Shown: positions 16,842-25,985, numbered from the stretch's first letter. The stretch is DNA of 43,215 bases from Ornithinibacillus scapharcae TW25 (GCF_000190475.1 NZ_AEWH01000040.1:1-43215); one strand, 5' to 3'. A program made the numbers and translations. The notes: a model not told the origin generated them from the sequence alone.

Positions 16842-17993
16842 CTATTTCTTCAATTGTGTATACTGCTCAACAATTCCTTTAAATAATGGAGAATCAGCCT
16901 TTAACTCGGTATATTTTTCAATAGCCGCTTCTAATCCATCTTCCTTAATCTTTTGCTGAATTTGCACCGCTTCTTCATCTGCCTCAACATCGTATAACAA
17001 CGCAGCAGCAATACCTTTTAATAAGTAAATAGGTTCCTTACCAATTTCTTCTAAGTAAAGTGTTGCCGGTCGAACTAGTCGATCACTTGGACCAATTTTC
17101 CGAATAGGAGAACGTCCTACACGTGTCACTTCGTCCACAATATAAGAATTAGAGAAGCGTCCCAAAATCTTTTCGATATAGTTGTCATGCTCACTCTTAT
17201 CAAAGCCATATTTAGCTACCAAGAATGCCCCACTCTCGTTAAGCGCTCCTTTAACTAATTCAAGAATTTGCGAGTCCTCCATAGCACGATTAATCGTATC
17301 AATTCCATAATAATATCCAAAATATGCTGCCAGTGCGTGGCCTGTGTTTACTGTGAAGAGCTTCCTTTCAATAAACGGAACCAAGTCTTTAACATAGGTT
17401 ATTCCTTTAACGGGTGGTTTTTCTCCAACAATTTTCGGTTCTTCTACAACCCATTCATAAAAAGGTTCAACCTTCACCATCAACTTATCTTCATTTACTT
17501 GATTGGGAACAATACGGTCAACGGCTGAATCTGGGAATCCAAATCGTTCATCAAATCGACCCTTCTCTTCCTCTGAAAGCTTTTCATAAACTTTTTCCTT
17601 CAACAAAGAGCTTCCACCAATCATATTTTCACATGCAATCACATTGAGTGGTTTATCACTTGTGTTAAGTCGGCTACGTAAACCTTCCGTCACTAATTCC
17701 GCAATAAACGGTAGAATATTAGGGCCAATAGCTGTTGTTACTAAATCAGCTTCTGCGATAGCTGATATAACATCCTCAGGGTTTGTTGCACTATTGATTG
17801 CTCTCACATTTTTAATAATGGTTTCCCCTTGATTAGGCTCAGCAAGGACAACACGATACTCTTGTCTCTCATTTAGCAATTCAACCATTTCGTCATTAAC
17901 ATCCACAAAACAAGTTTCATAACCAGAGTGATAAAGTAAATTACCAATAAATCCTCGACCTATATTTCCAGCGCCAAAATGAACAGCTAACAA
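16842..17993 (-). CDS. mtlD: Mannitol-1-phosphate 5-dehydrogenase
   Basis: A 383-residue enzyme that oxidises mannitol 1-phosphate to fructose 6-phosphate with NAD+. The N-terminal Rossmann loop is HFGAGNIGRGFIG. IACENMIGGSSLLKEK and KLFTVNTGHALAAYFGYYYG are conserved substrate-domain blocks of the polyol-specific long-chain dehydrogenase family; full length matches the usual ~380. Start is TTG with AAGGAG 9 bases upstream. It begins one base after the end of mtlF and is the last gene of mtlA-mtlR-mtlF-mtlD. Confidence 0.97.
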   Translation of the reverse strand: MLAVHFGAGNIGRGFIGNLLYHSGYETCFVDVNDEMVELLNERQEYRVVLAEPNQGETIIKNVRAINSATNPEDVISAIAEADLVTTAIGPNILPFIAELVTEGLRSRLNTSDKPLNVIACENMIGGSSLLKEKVYEKLSEEEKGRFDERFGFPDSAVDRIVPNQVNEDKLMVKVEPFYEWVVEEPKIVGEKPPVKGITYVKDLVPFIERKLFTVNTGHALAAYFGYYYGIDTINRAMEDSQILELVKGALNESGAFLVAKYGFDKSEHDNYIEKILGRFSNSYIVDEVTRVGRSPIRKIGPSDRLVRPATLYLEEIGKEPIYLLKGIAAALLYDVEADEEAVQIQQKIKEDGLEAAIEKYTELKADSPLFKGIVEQYTQLKK

Positions 17994-17994
17994 A

Positions 17995-18435
17995 TTAATT
18001 CACTCCTTCAAAAATCGCTAATACCTCTTCAGCAGAATTTGCTTTTACCAATGATTCAATATTCTCTTCCTCTGAGCAAACAATTGCTATTTTAGACAGA
18101 ATATCAAGATGTTCATCACCTTTTCCGGCAATACCAATCAGTAGCTTCACGATGTTTCCACCACCAAAGTCTACTCCATCTGGCACTTGTACAATCGATA
18201 TACCCGATTCTTTTACGAACGACTTAGAGTCCTCTGTACCGTGTGGTATCGCAACAAAATTGCCCATATAAGTTGAAGTTAACGCTTCTCTCTCCAGCAT
18301 CTTTTCAATATAGCTTTCATCTACATATCCTTTTTCCACTAATACACTACCTGTTAAACGAATCGCTTCCTCTTTTGTCCCTACATTAGCATTTAACATA
18401 ACATTATCCTTTGATAAAATTTCAGTCATTATCAT
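17995..18435 (-). CDS. mtlF: PTS mannitol-specific EIIA component
   Basis: A 146-residue EIIA of the fructose-mannitol family. NFVAIPHGTED holds the phosphorylated His65, which receives phosphate from HPr and passes it to the EIIB domain of MtlA. It also phosphorylates and so controls MtlR. The ATG at 18433-18435 overlaps the TGA of mtlR (ATGA); the ATG two codons in has better spacing to AAGGAG. Usual length for a stand-alone MtlF. Confidence 0.95.
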   Translation of the reverse strand: MIMTEILSKDNVMLNANVGTKEEAIRLTGSVLVEKGYVDESYIEKMLEREALTSTYMGNFVAIPHGTEDSKSFVKESGISIVQVPDGVDFGGGNIVKLLIGIAGKGDEHLDILSKIAIVCSEEENIESLVKANSAEEVLAIFEGVN

Positions 18436-20546
18436 ACACTCCTTATTTTTTGGATTTTCTCATTAAAATAGTTATCAAATCTTATTGTTAGAAGCTCCAA
18501 AATGTTGTCCTCATCATTAGATTGAAAGATCCTCATAGCATCTTCACTCTCAATTAATAAGGAGCTTATATAGCTTAATACTTCCATTTCCATATTTGAA
18601 GCATCTACAGGTGATAACATAATCATAATATGTTGTACACTCATTAGTGAATTATCCATTCCACTTAGCCTAACCGGATGTTCTAGTCTATAGATGGAGA
18701 AAATAGGATGATTAATTTCATTCGTTCTTGCGTGATAAAGAGCCATTTCTGTACCTGGAATACCTAAACCACCATGTTCTTCCCTATTCAAAAGTTCCTG
18801 AACGACCACTTCAACCATGCCGATTTTATTCTTAGCAGCCAATGACTGACATGCTTCGAGTAGAAGTTGTTCCTTTGTGACTTGACCAGTAATCTCTCCT
18901 AGCTCAAATCCTTCTATAATGGTTTGAATGGTACCAGCCAGCTCTTGAATCTTTTGCATTTCTTCCATAAGCCCTTTTCTTGTTTTGCGAGGGCTTATCG
19001 TGTTTTGTACCGTTAAATTAATTTTTTTATTGTTCAATCGACTATTAAGGATGGAACGAATCTTACTAATTTCATCCTGATTAAGCAGTGGACTGACTAT
19101 GATATAATCCAAGTTACTATCCGGAATAGGGATAGTTGATATAACAAATAAGTCGTCAGTTACTTGCATGTTCTTAAAATCTTGTAAAGAAACATTTTGA
19201 ATATCCGTAAGCCCAGGAAATTCTTTTTGTAGCCTTGTCACCAGCATTTTTGATGTTCCTATTCCTGTTGAACAAATTACAACCGTTTTAAAACTTCGCT
19301 TTTCTTTCATATTGGATAGAGCCGCTCCAAAGTGCATCACCAAATAGCCTATTTCCTCATCAGGTACATGGTGTTCACGAAAAACCTCTTGTACACCACT
19401 CTTCACAACTCTAAAAAGGTCACCATAATCCTTTTTGATTCTGTCCAACAAAGGATTACTTATACCCATATTGTTTTTAATTCGATACATAGCTGGCTTT
19501 AGATGAACAACAATCCCCTCCAATAAGGACTGGTTCGTACTCAGCTGAACTCCTAAATAATTACCTACATGTTGGATCAAGCTTCTAGCTTTAATTGCTA
19601 TTTGTAAACTGGTATCCTCCATTAAGTAACTATTATCATGCCGTATCTTAGCACCTTTTAAGTGCATGGTGATATAGGCAACTTCTGCTCTTGGTATTTG
19701 GATTTCAAATAGTTGTTCAAGCTGCCCTACAATTTTTTCTGCATATACATATTCTTTTGTGCCTATTTCATTTTCATACAAAGAGGTCTCGGCTTTAATA
19801 CCTTCGCCTTTTTGTATTCGTTCTATTGCAAGTGCAATATGGACAACCAATCCAATAAAGGCACTCTCGGTCATCGTATAGGGAAGTTCATCTATATTGG
19901 ATTCAACCACTTTTTCAATAACTAGTAGCTTACTCTTTTCCACAAGACCTAAAAGCCTTTCAGCAATCGTGTCTATTTGACGTGAGGTTCGTCTTTGGAT
20001 ACTCTCTCTTGTTATAGATAGTAATTCTGTCTCATCCAAATGCTCGGAGATCATCGTTCTCATGGTCCTTCTTTTTGCGCTTTCAGAACCCTTGAGTTCT
20101 ACCCCATATCCCCTTCTTCTAATGAGTGTTAATCCAACTGATTCCATTCGCTCTTCCATTTTAGTTAGGTCATTGCTTACTGTAGCAACTGTTACATTTA
20201 AATCATTTGCGAGCCCAAGTAATTTCACGGGGCCATTCGATTCCAATAGCTCACATAAAATAATGGTTTGTCTCTCTTCTGGTGTATATTCTGTTTGATT
20301 CAAATTATATAAGAACATTTTTAGTTCTTCGATTTTACTAGGTTCCCCGATTATTTGAATCCCTACACCGGACTTCTTATGTAACATTAAATTCTTTTCT
20401 ATTAATACATCCTCAACATTTTTTAAGTCTCGATGGATGGTTCGTTCACTCACGCCAATTTGTTCTGCAAGATCTCTTACTGCCAATTCTTTGCTTTCTG
20501 TTAAAAGAATCTCAATAATTTTCCTTTCTCTTGCGGAAATGTACAT
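18432..20546 (-). CDS. mtlR: MtlR, PRD-containing activator of the mannitol operon
   Basis: About 704 residues from the ATG at 20544-20546, which follows CGGAGTGAGAACG; the frame is open to 20564. Domain order: DeoR/Mga-type helix-turn-helix (RKIIEILLTESKELAVRDLA) and a second winged helix (NDLNVTVATVSNDLTKM), two PRD domains with regulatory His residues, an EIIB-Gat-like domain (VVICSTGIGTSKMLVTRLQ, with its Cys) and a C-terminal EIIA-like domain (GTEMALYHARTNEINHPIF). In bacilli, phosphorylation by HPr and by the mannitol PTS tunes its activity, so that mannitol switches on the operon. It has its own promoter at 20612-20640. Confidence 0.96.
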   Translation of the reverse strand: MYISARERKIIEILLTESKELAVRDLAEQIGVSERTIHRDLKNVEDVLIEKNLMLHKKSGVGIQIIGEPSKIEELKMFLYNLNQTEYTPEERQTIILCELLESNGPVKLLGLANDLNVTVATVSNDLTKMEERMESVGLTLIRRRGYGVELKGSESAKRRTMRTMISEHLDETELLSITRESIQRRTSRQIDTIAERLLGLVEKSKLLVIEKVVESNIDELPYTMTESAFIGLVVHIALAIERIQKGEGIKAETSLYENEIGTKEYVYAEKIVGQLEQLFEIQIPRAEVAYITMHLKGAKIRHDNSYLMEDTSLQIAIKARSLIQHVGNYLGVQLSTNQSLLEGIVVHLKPAMYRIKNNMGISNPLLDRIKKDYGDLFRVVKSGVQEVFREHHVPDEEIGYLVMHFGAALSNMKEKRSFKTVVICSTGIGTSKMLVTRLQKEFPGLTDIQNVSLQDFKNMQVTDDLFVISTIPIPDSNLDYIIVSPLLNQDEISKIRSILNSRLNNKKINLTVQNTISPRKTRKGLMEEMQKIQELAGTIQTIIEGFELGEITGQVTKEQLLLEACQSLAAKNKIGMVEVVVQELLNREEHGGLGIPGTEMALYHARTNEINHPIFSIYRLEHPVRLSGMDNSLMSVQHIMIMLSPVDASNMEMEVLSYISSLLIESEDAMRIFQSNDEDNILELLTIRFDNYFNEKIQKIRSV

Positions 20547-20596
20547 CGTTCTCACTCCGTCCAACTATTTAGACCGCCGTGCCCCACCTTAAGATG

Positions 20597-20640
20597 TTGA
20601 CATGATTTGACAATATACTTCTATCTTAGTAGCACTTCAA
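20597..20640 (-). promoter_or_regulatory. mtlR promoter with TTGTCAA/TGTCAA element
   Basis: On the minus strand TTGAAG (20635-20640), 17 bases, TATATT (20612-20617). Immediately after it TTGTCAA-N4-TGTCAA (20597-20613) covers the start point. The TTGTCAA half-site also occurs in the operator upstream of mtlA, so MtlR may control its own gene. Confidence 0.5.
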
Positions 20641-20696
20641 TCCTTTTACAACCAATCAAAAATACAATTTAGTCATATGAGTTGTTGCCAAAATTT

Positions 20697-20725
20697 AATA
20701 AGCCTAGCATTATACTAGGCTTATT
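20697..20725 (-). terminator. Partial terminator between mtlA and mtlR
   Basis: AATAAGCCTAG, loop, CTAGGCTTATT is a perfect 11-bp stem 8 bases past the mtlA stop. The T tract after it on the minus strand (AAATTTTGG) is weak, so read-through into mtlR is likely partial. This would give more mtlA than mtlR transcript. Confidence 0.7.
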
Positions 20726-20732
20726 ATTTCAG

Positions 20733-22157
20733 TTATTTAGATTTTAAATCATTAATTAATTCTTCATACTTAGGACTGTTTAAGAAGTTCTCTACTGAGA
20801 TGTGGGTTGCATTCGGCAGTTTCACCTTTGCACGATCGGTTAAATCTTTATGCGTAATTACCAAGTCTGCATCATCTGGTAAATTATTGATTGCTGTGTT
20901 AATAACCGTTACATCCTCTATACCAGCTTTTTGTACTTTATTCCGTAGAATAGAGGCTCCCATCGCACTAGAGCCCATCCCTGCATCACAAGCAAATACG
21001 ATTTTATTGATTTGGTCTGCTTGGATAGATTCTTGTGTGTTCGTCAAAGTAGAAGCTACAGAACTCTTCTTCCCTTTCATTTCTTCCATCTTAGACGTTG
21101 CAGCTGATAAATCTTGTTCTTCTTTCTTGTTTGTCTTAAGAATTAGTGCCGCTACTAAGAATGAAACGACTGTAGCTACAATAACACCTGCGATTACTCC
21201 TAGATACCCGCCTTTTGGCGTCATCGCAAGTAAAGCGAAAATACTACCTGGTGATGGTGAAGCAACTAGACCTGCATCAAATATAGAGTATGTGAATACT
21301 CCACTTACTCCCCCTGCGATTGCTGCTAAAATTAGAGCTGGTTTCATTAAAATATACGGGAAGTAAATCTCATGAATACCACCAAAGAAGTGGATAATTG
21401 CAGCACCTGGTGCTGTTTGTTTTGCTGTTCCTTTTGCAAAGAACATAAATGCTAATAGAATTCCTAGACCTGGTCCAGGGTTCGTCTCAAGCATGAACAG
21501 TATTGACTTTCCTGCCTCTGCTGCTTGATCAACACCAAGAGGAGTTAGGATACCATGGTTAATTGCGTTATTTAAGAACAATACCTTCGCTGGCTCGATA
21601 AAGATATTTGCTAAAGGCAATAAATTAAGATCTACAATCCATTGAACTCCTGAAGCAAGTGCATTACTTAAACCTTCAACAACCGGTCCAATCCCTTTAA
21701 AAGCGATTAGTGCTAAAATAGCCCCAAGGATACCAGATGAGAAATTATTCACTAGCATTTCAAAGCCAGATTTAATTTTTCCTTCAACCGCTTGGTCGAA
21801 CTTCTTGATTAGGTAACCCCCAACCGGTCCCATAATCATAGCTCCTAGGAACATCGGAATATCAGATCCAACAATAACACCTATTGTTGCTGTTGCACCG
21901 ACCACTCCTCCACGGATATCATGAACCATACGCCCACCAGTAAAACCGATTAATAATGGCAGTAAATATTTGAGCATTGGATCTACTATTGTTGCGAATT
22001 CTTCGTTCGGGCTCCATCCTGTTTCAATAAATAATGCAGTTATAAGTCCCCAAGCAATGAATGCACCGATATTCGGTAGTACCATTCCACTTAAGAAGCT
22101 ACCGAACTTTTGTATTTTAACTCTGATGTCAGACTTCTCCTTTGAGTTTTGACTCAT
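20733..22157 (-). CDS. mtlA: PTS mannitol-specific EIICB component
   Basis: A 474-residue membrane protein that takes up and phosphorylates mannitol to mannitol 1-phosphate. The EIIC domain spans residues 15-340 with FGSFLSGMVLPNIGAFIAWG, the substrate-region motif GIHEIYFPY and several helices. A linker follows, then the EIIB domain from about residue 385, with IVFACDAGMGSSAMGASILR holding the phosphorylated Cys. The EIIA domain is absent and is supplied by MtlF, as in other bacilli. ATG follows AAGGGGGAAG. First gene of the operon. Confidence 0.97.
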   Translation of the reverse strand: MSQNSKEKSDIRVKIQKFGSFLSGMVLPNIGAFIAWGLITALFIETGWSPNEEFATIVDPMLKYLLPLLIGFTGGRMVHDIRGGVVGATATIGVIVGSDIPMFLGAMIMGPVGGYLIKKFDQAVEGKIKSGFEMLVNNFSSGILGAILALIAFKGIGPVVEGLSNALASGVQWIVDLNLLPLANIFIEPAKVLFLNNAINHGILTPLGVDQAAEAGKSILFMLETNPGPGLGILLAFMFFAKGTAKQTAPGAAIIHFFGGIHEIYFPYILMKPALILAAIAGGVSGVFTYSIFDAGLVASPSPGSIFALLAMTPKGGYLGVIAGVIVATVVSFLVAALILKTNKKEEQDLSAATSKMEEMKGKKSSVASTLTNTQESIQADQINKIVFACDAGMGSSAMGASILRNKVQKAGIEDVTVINTAINNLPDDADLVITHKDLTDRAKVKLPNATHISVENFLNSPKYEELINDLKSK

Positions 22158-22189
22158 TGTCGGTCTTCCCCCTTACTTTTAATTAGTAC

Positions 22190-22218
22190 TTTATACCCTT
22201 ATGTTAAAGCGTTTGCAA
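22190..22218 (-). promoter_or_regulatory. mtlA promoter with cre-like site on the -35
   Basis: On the minus strand TTGCAA (22213-22218), 17 bases, TATAAA (22190-22195). The sequence TGCAAACGCTTTAA (22204-22217) fits the catabolite-responsive element TGNAANCGNTNNCA except at one end base. CcpA bound there would block the -35, giving glucose repression. Confidence 0.65.
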
Positions 22219-22247
22219 CGGAGTATCAATCTAATCAAAAGTGCAAT

Positions 22248-22269
22248 TTGTCAAAAACATTGTTGACAA
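22248..22269 (-). promoter_or_regulatory. Probable MtlR operator
   Basis: TTGTCAA (22248-22254) and TTGACAA (22263-22269) form an inverted repeat with an 8-base centre. It lies about 30 bases upstream of the -35, a proper place for an activator. The half-site matches that at the mtlR promoter. Confidence 0.6.
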
Positions 22270-22360
22270 GATTTTAATTAGATTTAGTTCGATCGTACAA
22301 TTGACTTTTATATACCTATATTTACCTAATTAAAACAAATGATTCTTTTAATAAACACAA

Positions 22361-22407
22361 AAACACCTTCGAACACGGTATCTCTCTTTACCATTTCAAA
22401 GGTGTTT
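22361..22407 (-). terminator. Rho-independent terminator of the hydrolase-lipoprotein operon
   Basis: On the minus strand a stem of about 19 bp (AAACACCTTTGAA pairing with TTCGAAGGTGTTT, then ATGGTA with TACCGT) has an 8-base loop and is followed by TTTGTG. It starts about 20 bases after the lipoprotein stop. Confidence 0.85.
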
Positions 22408-22427
22408 CAAGTATTTATTTTTTCCGC

Positions 22428-23702
22428 TCAATTATCAGAAGTTGGACGGACCGCAAAACTATTGTTTGTTGGGGTTAAGGATTGTTTCGAGAACAGTTTA
22501 GCTAGCTTTTTTCCTTCTGTAATATCAACTATTGTAAATTTATCAGGTGAACTTAAACTGGTCTTTATTAGACGCATCTTAGTACCTTCACGATCAGAAG
22601 AATCACCCCATGTTGTATCGTTAACTATCAAATAAATGGAATCGTTAACGATACGCGCCGTATAAAACATTTCATTTTGGACCTTGATGTCATAGGATTG
22701 AACAAGCTCCGTTTTATTCGTATCAATATTAGTCTTCATTAATTCTGCCCGTTCATTAAACCAATACAATTCATTACCAACCAGTGCCTGCTGATCCGTG
22801 TAATACGTATAAGAGCTTAATTCATTACCGTAATGATCGGTAGAAACAGCGATTCGGTCTAGTTCAAATGTACCCTCTTGAATATTCCATTTCATCAGAT
22901 TGGTTTGAACTTCATCGTTAACAACCTCTGCCTCGCCGATTACATGAACTGTATCATCTTTTTGTGCAACCTGTTGAGAAATTACGACTGGCTCCATATC
23001 AGGATTAGGTAATTGATGGGAGGATAAAACTTTCGGTTTTAGATCATCACCAACAAACTCAACTAGTCCCATATGACCACCTTTATTAATCCCATTCGGT
23101 AAATCGAAACTAGATGATACCCCGTAAAGCTGTGTCCCCGCAGTAAAAAGGTAACTGTAAACGCCCTCGACAATTGTCTCTTTGCGTTCTCCCTTATGTT
23201 GATACGTGATGCGTGTATCATAGCCATCTTCACTAAAGCCAATGTCAAACCAGGACCATACACCACCATCATCATCGACAGAAGAACCGTATTGCGCCGT
23301 ACCCTCTAACAAGTCCGTTGTTTTCTCAGCCTTCTCTACCTCTCCCTCGTTGTTAATATAGTATTCATATTTATAATCTGAGAGATAGAGACCATCTTCT
23401 GTCCAGTTAACATTGGCACGGTCAAGATTATATGTCTTATAGGCATCCCATTTCCCTTCATCATCAAACAATAGCAATACATTTCTACCGTTTTCCTGAT
23501 CATCTTCATTCCACAAATCTGCTGAAAATATCATGGCATACGATTTACCGGAAAGATCAATTTTATCCACTTCAAACAAATTAATACTCGCTTCACTAAC
23601 AATTCTCTTTTTATCTGGTTTGCTTTTATCTTCTGAACAACCCGTTGCGATCACAATCAAAAGAATTAAGAAGAGGATTGCGTTAAAGTGCGTTCTTTTC
23701 AT
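22428..23702 (-). CDS. Lipoprotein with beta-propeller-like repeats
   Basis: From the ATG at 23700-23702 the protein has 424 residues and begins MKRTHFNAILFLILLIVIATGC, written here as a lipoprotein signal with a Cys at the cleavage site (lipobox A-T-G-C). The mature part has repeated short beta segments with Trp, Tyr and Asp-rich turns (DGLYLSDYKYEYYINNEGE; QLYGVSSSFDLPNG; NDSIYLIVNDTTWGDS), suggesting a propeller-like fold exposed on the membrane outer face. No family recognised. An ATG six codons earlier overlaps the upstream gene by 14 bases. No own ribosome site is seen, so it is probably coupled to the secreted hydrolase gene. Confidence 0.65.
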   Translation of the reverse strand: MKRTHFNAILFLILLIVIATGCSEDKSKPDKKRIVSEASINLFEVDKIDLSGKSYAMIFSADLWNEDDQENGRNVLLLFDDEGKWDAYKTYNLDRANVNWTEDGLYLSDYKYEYYINNEGEVEKAEKTTDLLEGTAQYGSSVDDDGGVWSWFDIGFSEDGYDTRITYQHKGERKETIVEGVYSYLFTAGTQLYGVSSSFDLPNGINKGGHMGLVEFVGDDLKPKVLSSHQLPNPDMEPVVISQQVAQKDDTVHVIGEAEVVNDEVQTNLMKWNIQEGTFELDRIAVSTDHYGNELSSYTYYTDQQALVGNELYWFNERAELMKTNIDTNKTELVQSYDIKVQNEMFYTARIVNDSIYLIVNDTTWGDSSDREGTKMRLIKTSLSSPDKFTIVDITEGKKLAKLFSKQSLTPTNNSFAVRPTSDN

Positions 23703-23706
23703 AAGT

Positions 23707-24459
23707 TTATTTAGAAGCATATGTCACGGTTTTAGAGGAATCTCTGATGTTAGATGGGTAAACACCAGGTCCACCGTTGCCATCTAAATTAATACCAACT
23801 GACTTTTCATAGGCAAACCAAACCAAGCCAGAGCAGTTTAATCTAGACGTTGTCAACTTATTAGCAGCAAAGTTTAAATCATACGGCTTATTTCGTAGGT
23901 TATTATAGGCATAATTAGCTGCTTTATTACGATTCGTTTGGGTTGTTTTAACATACTGCATTTTTATGCCATTCTTTAATCCTATTTTATTGTAGGCACT
24001 TTCCGCTTTGCTTTTCTTCCCTGGTCCAGGTGCATGAACGACTGTAGTAGTTGTATAGTATATAGCACTATGTCCATGATTTATCCCTGTCCATGCTTTG
24101 GAATACATGACATCACCTTTATACTTTGCTTTTCCAGGGGCTTGGTTTGGAGAGCTATTATTTTGTATAGTATTTTTATTACTTTCTAGTTCAATTTTTT
24201 GTGTAAGGGCCTCTTCATAAAATAGATCCAGTGATTCAGCTTCCGTTAGCCCTTCTGAATTTGCATATTCTTTAACCATAGAAGCAATTTCTTCTGAACT
24301 CAATTCTGGATTAACAAGCTCAATTGTTGATAGTTTCTCTTCATTTTTAAAATCCACACTTCCATTTGCCGATGCTATACTCGGAAATGTACCTCCTGTG
24401 ACTAGCATCACTGTTAGCAATCCGGTTGCCCCTTTTCGAACCCATTTCATTTTACTCAT
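23707..24459 (-). CDS. Secreted NlpC/P60-superfamily cysteine hydrolase (YiiX/YycO-like)
   Basis: Start taken at the ATG at 24457-24459 behind GAAGGGAAAG (250 residues); the frame is open to 24477. A signal peptide runs through GATGLLTVMLVTGGTFPSIASA. Residues 40-105 are a helical, charged pro-region-like segment. The C-terminal domain has NHGHSAIYYTTTTVVHA (His) and, later, LNCSGLVWFAYEKSVGINL (Cys nucleophile), the order seen in the permuted papain-like NlpC/P60 group represented by YiiX and YycO. These act on amide or ester bonds, often in the cell wall. Expected outside the membrane. Operon with the lipoprotein downstream, separated by only a few bases. Confidence 0.75.
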   Translation of the reverse strand: MSKMKWVRKGATGLLTVMLVTGGTFPSIASANGSVDFKNEEKLSTIELVNPELSSEEIASMVKEYANSEGLTEAESLDLFYEEALTQKIELESNKNTIQNNSSPNQAPGKAKYKGDVMYSKAWTGINHGHSAIYYTTTTVVHAPGPGKKSKAESAYNKIGLKNGIKMQYVKTTQTNRNKAANYAYNNLRNKPYDLNFAANKLTTSRLNCSGLVWFAYEKSVGINLDGNGGPGVYPSNIRDSSKTVTYASK

Positions 24460-24477
24460 TAACATCTTTCCCTTCAT

Positions 24478-24796
24478 AGTATATGATGTTAATTACCTAT
24501 AATTCCCTATTTTAGGAATGGATGTAAAACTATAATAATTATAACAAGCGCTACTTTTAAAGTATATGATATATCTTTCCTATATTTACCAAATATTCAT
24601 AGGTATTCTACCTCAAATTGTTGGAGTATTGATACGGGTTAACATAAGAATTTATAACTACTTCTATATATTTTTTCCTATCAATAGAGTAAAGATCTAG
24701 GGAACTATACCAAGGTTTGCCCATCTTGGGATGGCGTTGTATCTAATAACAAACTGAATGCTGATTAAAAACCATACAGTAGAATGGAACTCTAAA
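24478..24796. other. 319-base intergenic region upstream of the secreted hydrolase gene
   Basis: No gene seen. Near the hydrolase gene the minus strand holds TATAAT-like sequences (24535-24550) and a small inverted repeat ATTCC/GGAAT (24502-24519) in its 5' leader. The rest is AT-rich unassigned sequence, ending at the terminator at 24797. Confidence 0.5.
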
Positions 24797-24838
24797 TAGC
24801 AATAAAATCACAAACATCCGCCTGTGATTTTATTGCTA
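24797..24838 (-). terminator. Long hairpin, terminator of the CBO0543 pair
   Basis: TAGCAATAAAATCACA (24797-24812) and TGTGATTTTATTGCTA (24823-24838) are perfect 16-bp arms around a 10-base loop, 47 bases past the stop of the membrane gene. The T tract on the minus strand is short. Confidence 0.7.
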
Positions 24839-24884
24839 TCAACTACCGTCTTAATCCTGATCTCTTATGGTGTATAGAAGTTTC

Positions 24885-25361
24885 TTAAGCTGTTTTTCCT
24901 TTGAAGAACCAAATACAAAGCAAATGTACTATAAAGAATGACAGAAATAAGGTTATCCATGTTAAGTACCAATCCCAATGAATGTATTTAATTAGGTCCG
25001 TATGTTTTTCTAATATAATCTCAATTATAGACATTACAGTACAAAAGCCAGCATAATAACCAAACCGAAAGAGAACACTTCGACCATTTGGATACCATAC
25101 ATTAAATGCAGCACATATTACGGGGAAAACATAAAACTCAAACGTGAAACTCGTTCGATTAATCGTAGGAAATAATCGCACAGGATATTCAATCAACCCG
25201 AACTCTACTACGACTAATCCAAGTAAGAAAGTCAGAACCTGTTTTAATAAGAAAGCCACCACCGCGAGCCTTAACTTACTTTTGGGAATGAAAAAAAGAA
25301 TTCCAGTAGATATAATATATGCTGATAGTAATATCCAAAATTCAGTGGTCATTTGGTTCAC
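24885..25361 (-). CDS. CBO0543-family membrane protein (second copy)
   Basis: A 158-residue protein with five hydrophobic segments. The blocks IEYPVRLFPTINRTSFTFEFYVFPVICAAFN (residue range about 57-87) and EIILEKHTDLIKYIHWDWYLTW are the signature of the CBO0543 family of Bacillus and Clostridium membrane proteins, of unknown function. Start is GTG, overlapping the end of the first copy by 20 bases; an ATG three codons later is possible. The paralogue upstream has the same layout, so the pair arose by tandem duplication. Confidence 0.7.
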   Translation of the reverse strand: MNQMTTEFWILLSAYIISTGILFFIPKSKLRLAVVAFLLKQVLTFLLGLVVVEFGLIEYPVRLFPTINRTSFTFEFYVFPVICAAFNVWYPNGRSVLFRFGYYAGFCTVMSIIEIILEKHTDLIKYIHWDWYLTWITLFLSFFIVHLLCIWFFKGKTA

Positions 25362-25842
25362 TACCCTTTGTGCGGATTAATTCTTCCTTATAGAACCAAT
25401 TACAGATAAGTACACTTACAAAAAAGATAAACCCAATATATATCCACATCCCCGACCAGGTAATCCGTCCATATTCTAACAAATTGGTATATCTTTCAAG
25501 TATTACATCAAACAACGTAATCGAAGAGACCCAAAATAAATAGTATATTATTCTATATGGTATACTGCTATTTACTCTCCTATTGACGTAGTAAATAGAA
25601 AACAACACGGGATAAAATAAATAGTTGATAGTAATAGTGAGGTCTGTTGCTTTTGGTAGCACACGGACAGGGGCACTTAATAAGTCATATTTAAAAGAAG
25701 GCATATCGCAGAGCCAAATAATTCCCTGAAACACCATGAAGGATAGAATTCCCTTCCGCCTATTGTTACGTGGAATAAGTAGAAAAAAACCAGCAATCCC
25801 GAATAACCACATTGCAGCTAAAATAACATAGTCCGTCAGCAT
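25342..25842 (-). CDS. CBO0543-family membrane protein (first copy)
   Basis: Start taken at the ATG at 25840-25842, which has AGGAG 7 bases upstream (166 residues); the frame is open to 25857. About five transmembrane helices. It shares with the next gene the pattern APVRVLPKATDLTITINYLFYPV and VILERYTNLLEYGRITWSGMWIY, i.e. the CBO0543 family. Sequence identity with its neighbour is modest, so the duplication is old. Unknown role; the overlap with the second copy suggests coupled synthesis and perhaps a heteromeric complex. Confidence 0.7.
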   Translation of the reverse strand: MLTDYVILAAMWLFGIAGFFLLIPRNNRRKGILSFMVFQGIIWLCDMPSFKYDLLSAPVRVLPKATDLTITINYLFYPVLFSIYYVNRRVNSSIPYRIIYYLFWVSSITLFDVILERYTNLLEYGRITWSGMWIYIGFIFFVSVLICNWFYKEELIRTKGSEPNDH

Positions 25843-25985
25843 ATAGGAACTCCTCATCTTGTTAACATCATACTTAATTTATTAGCAAAAACCGGGGTTT
25901 CTATTCTCTAATTATCCTGATAATTACTGACATTTATGCATTACTAACAATCTGTTCTATCCAAGTGGGTAATACGATAGGAATA

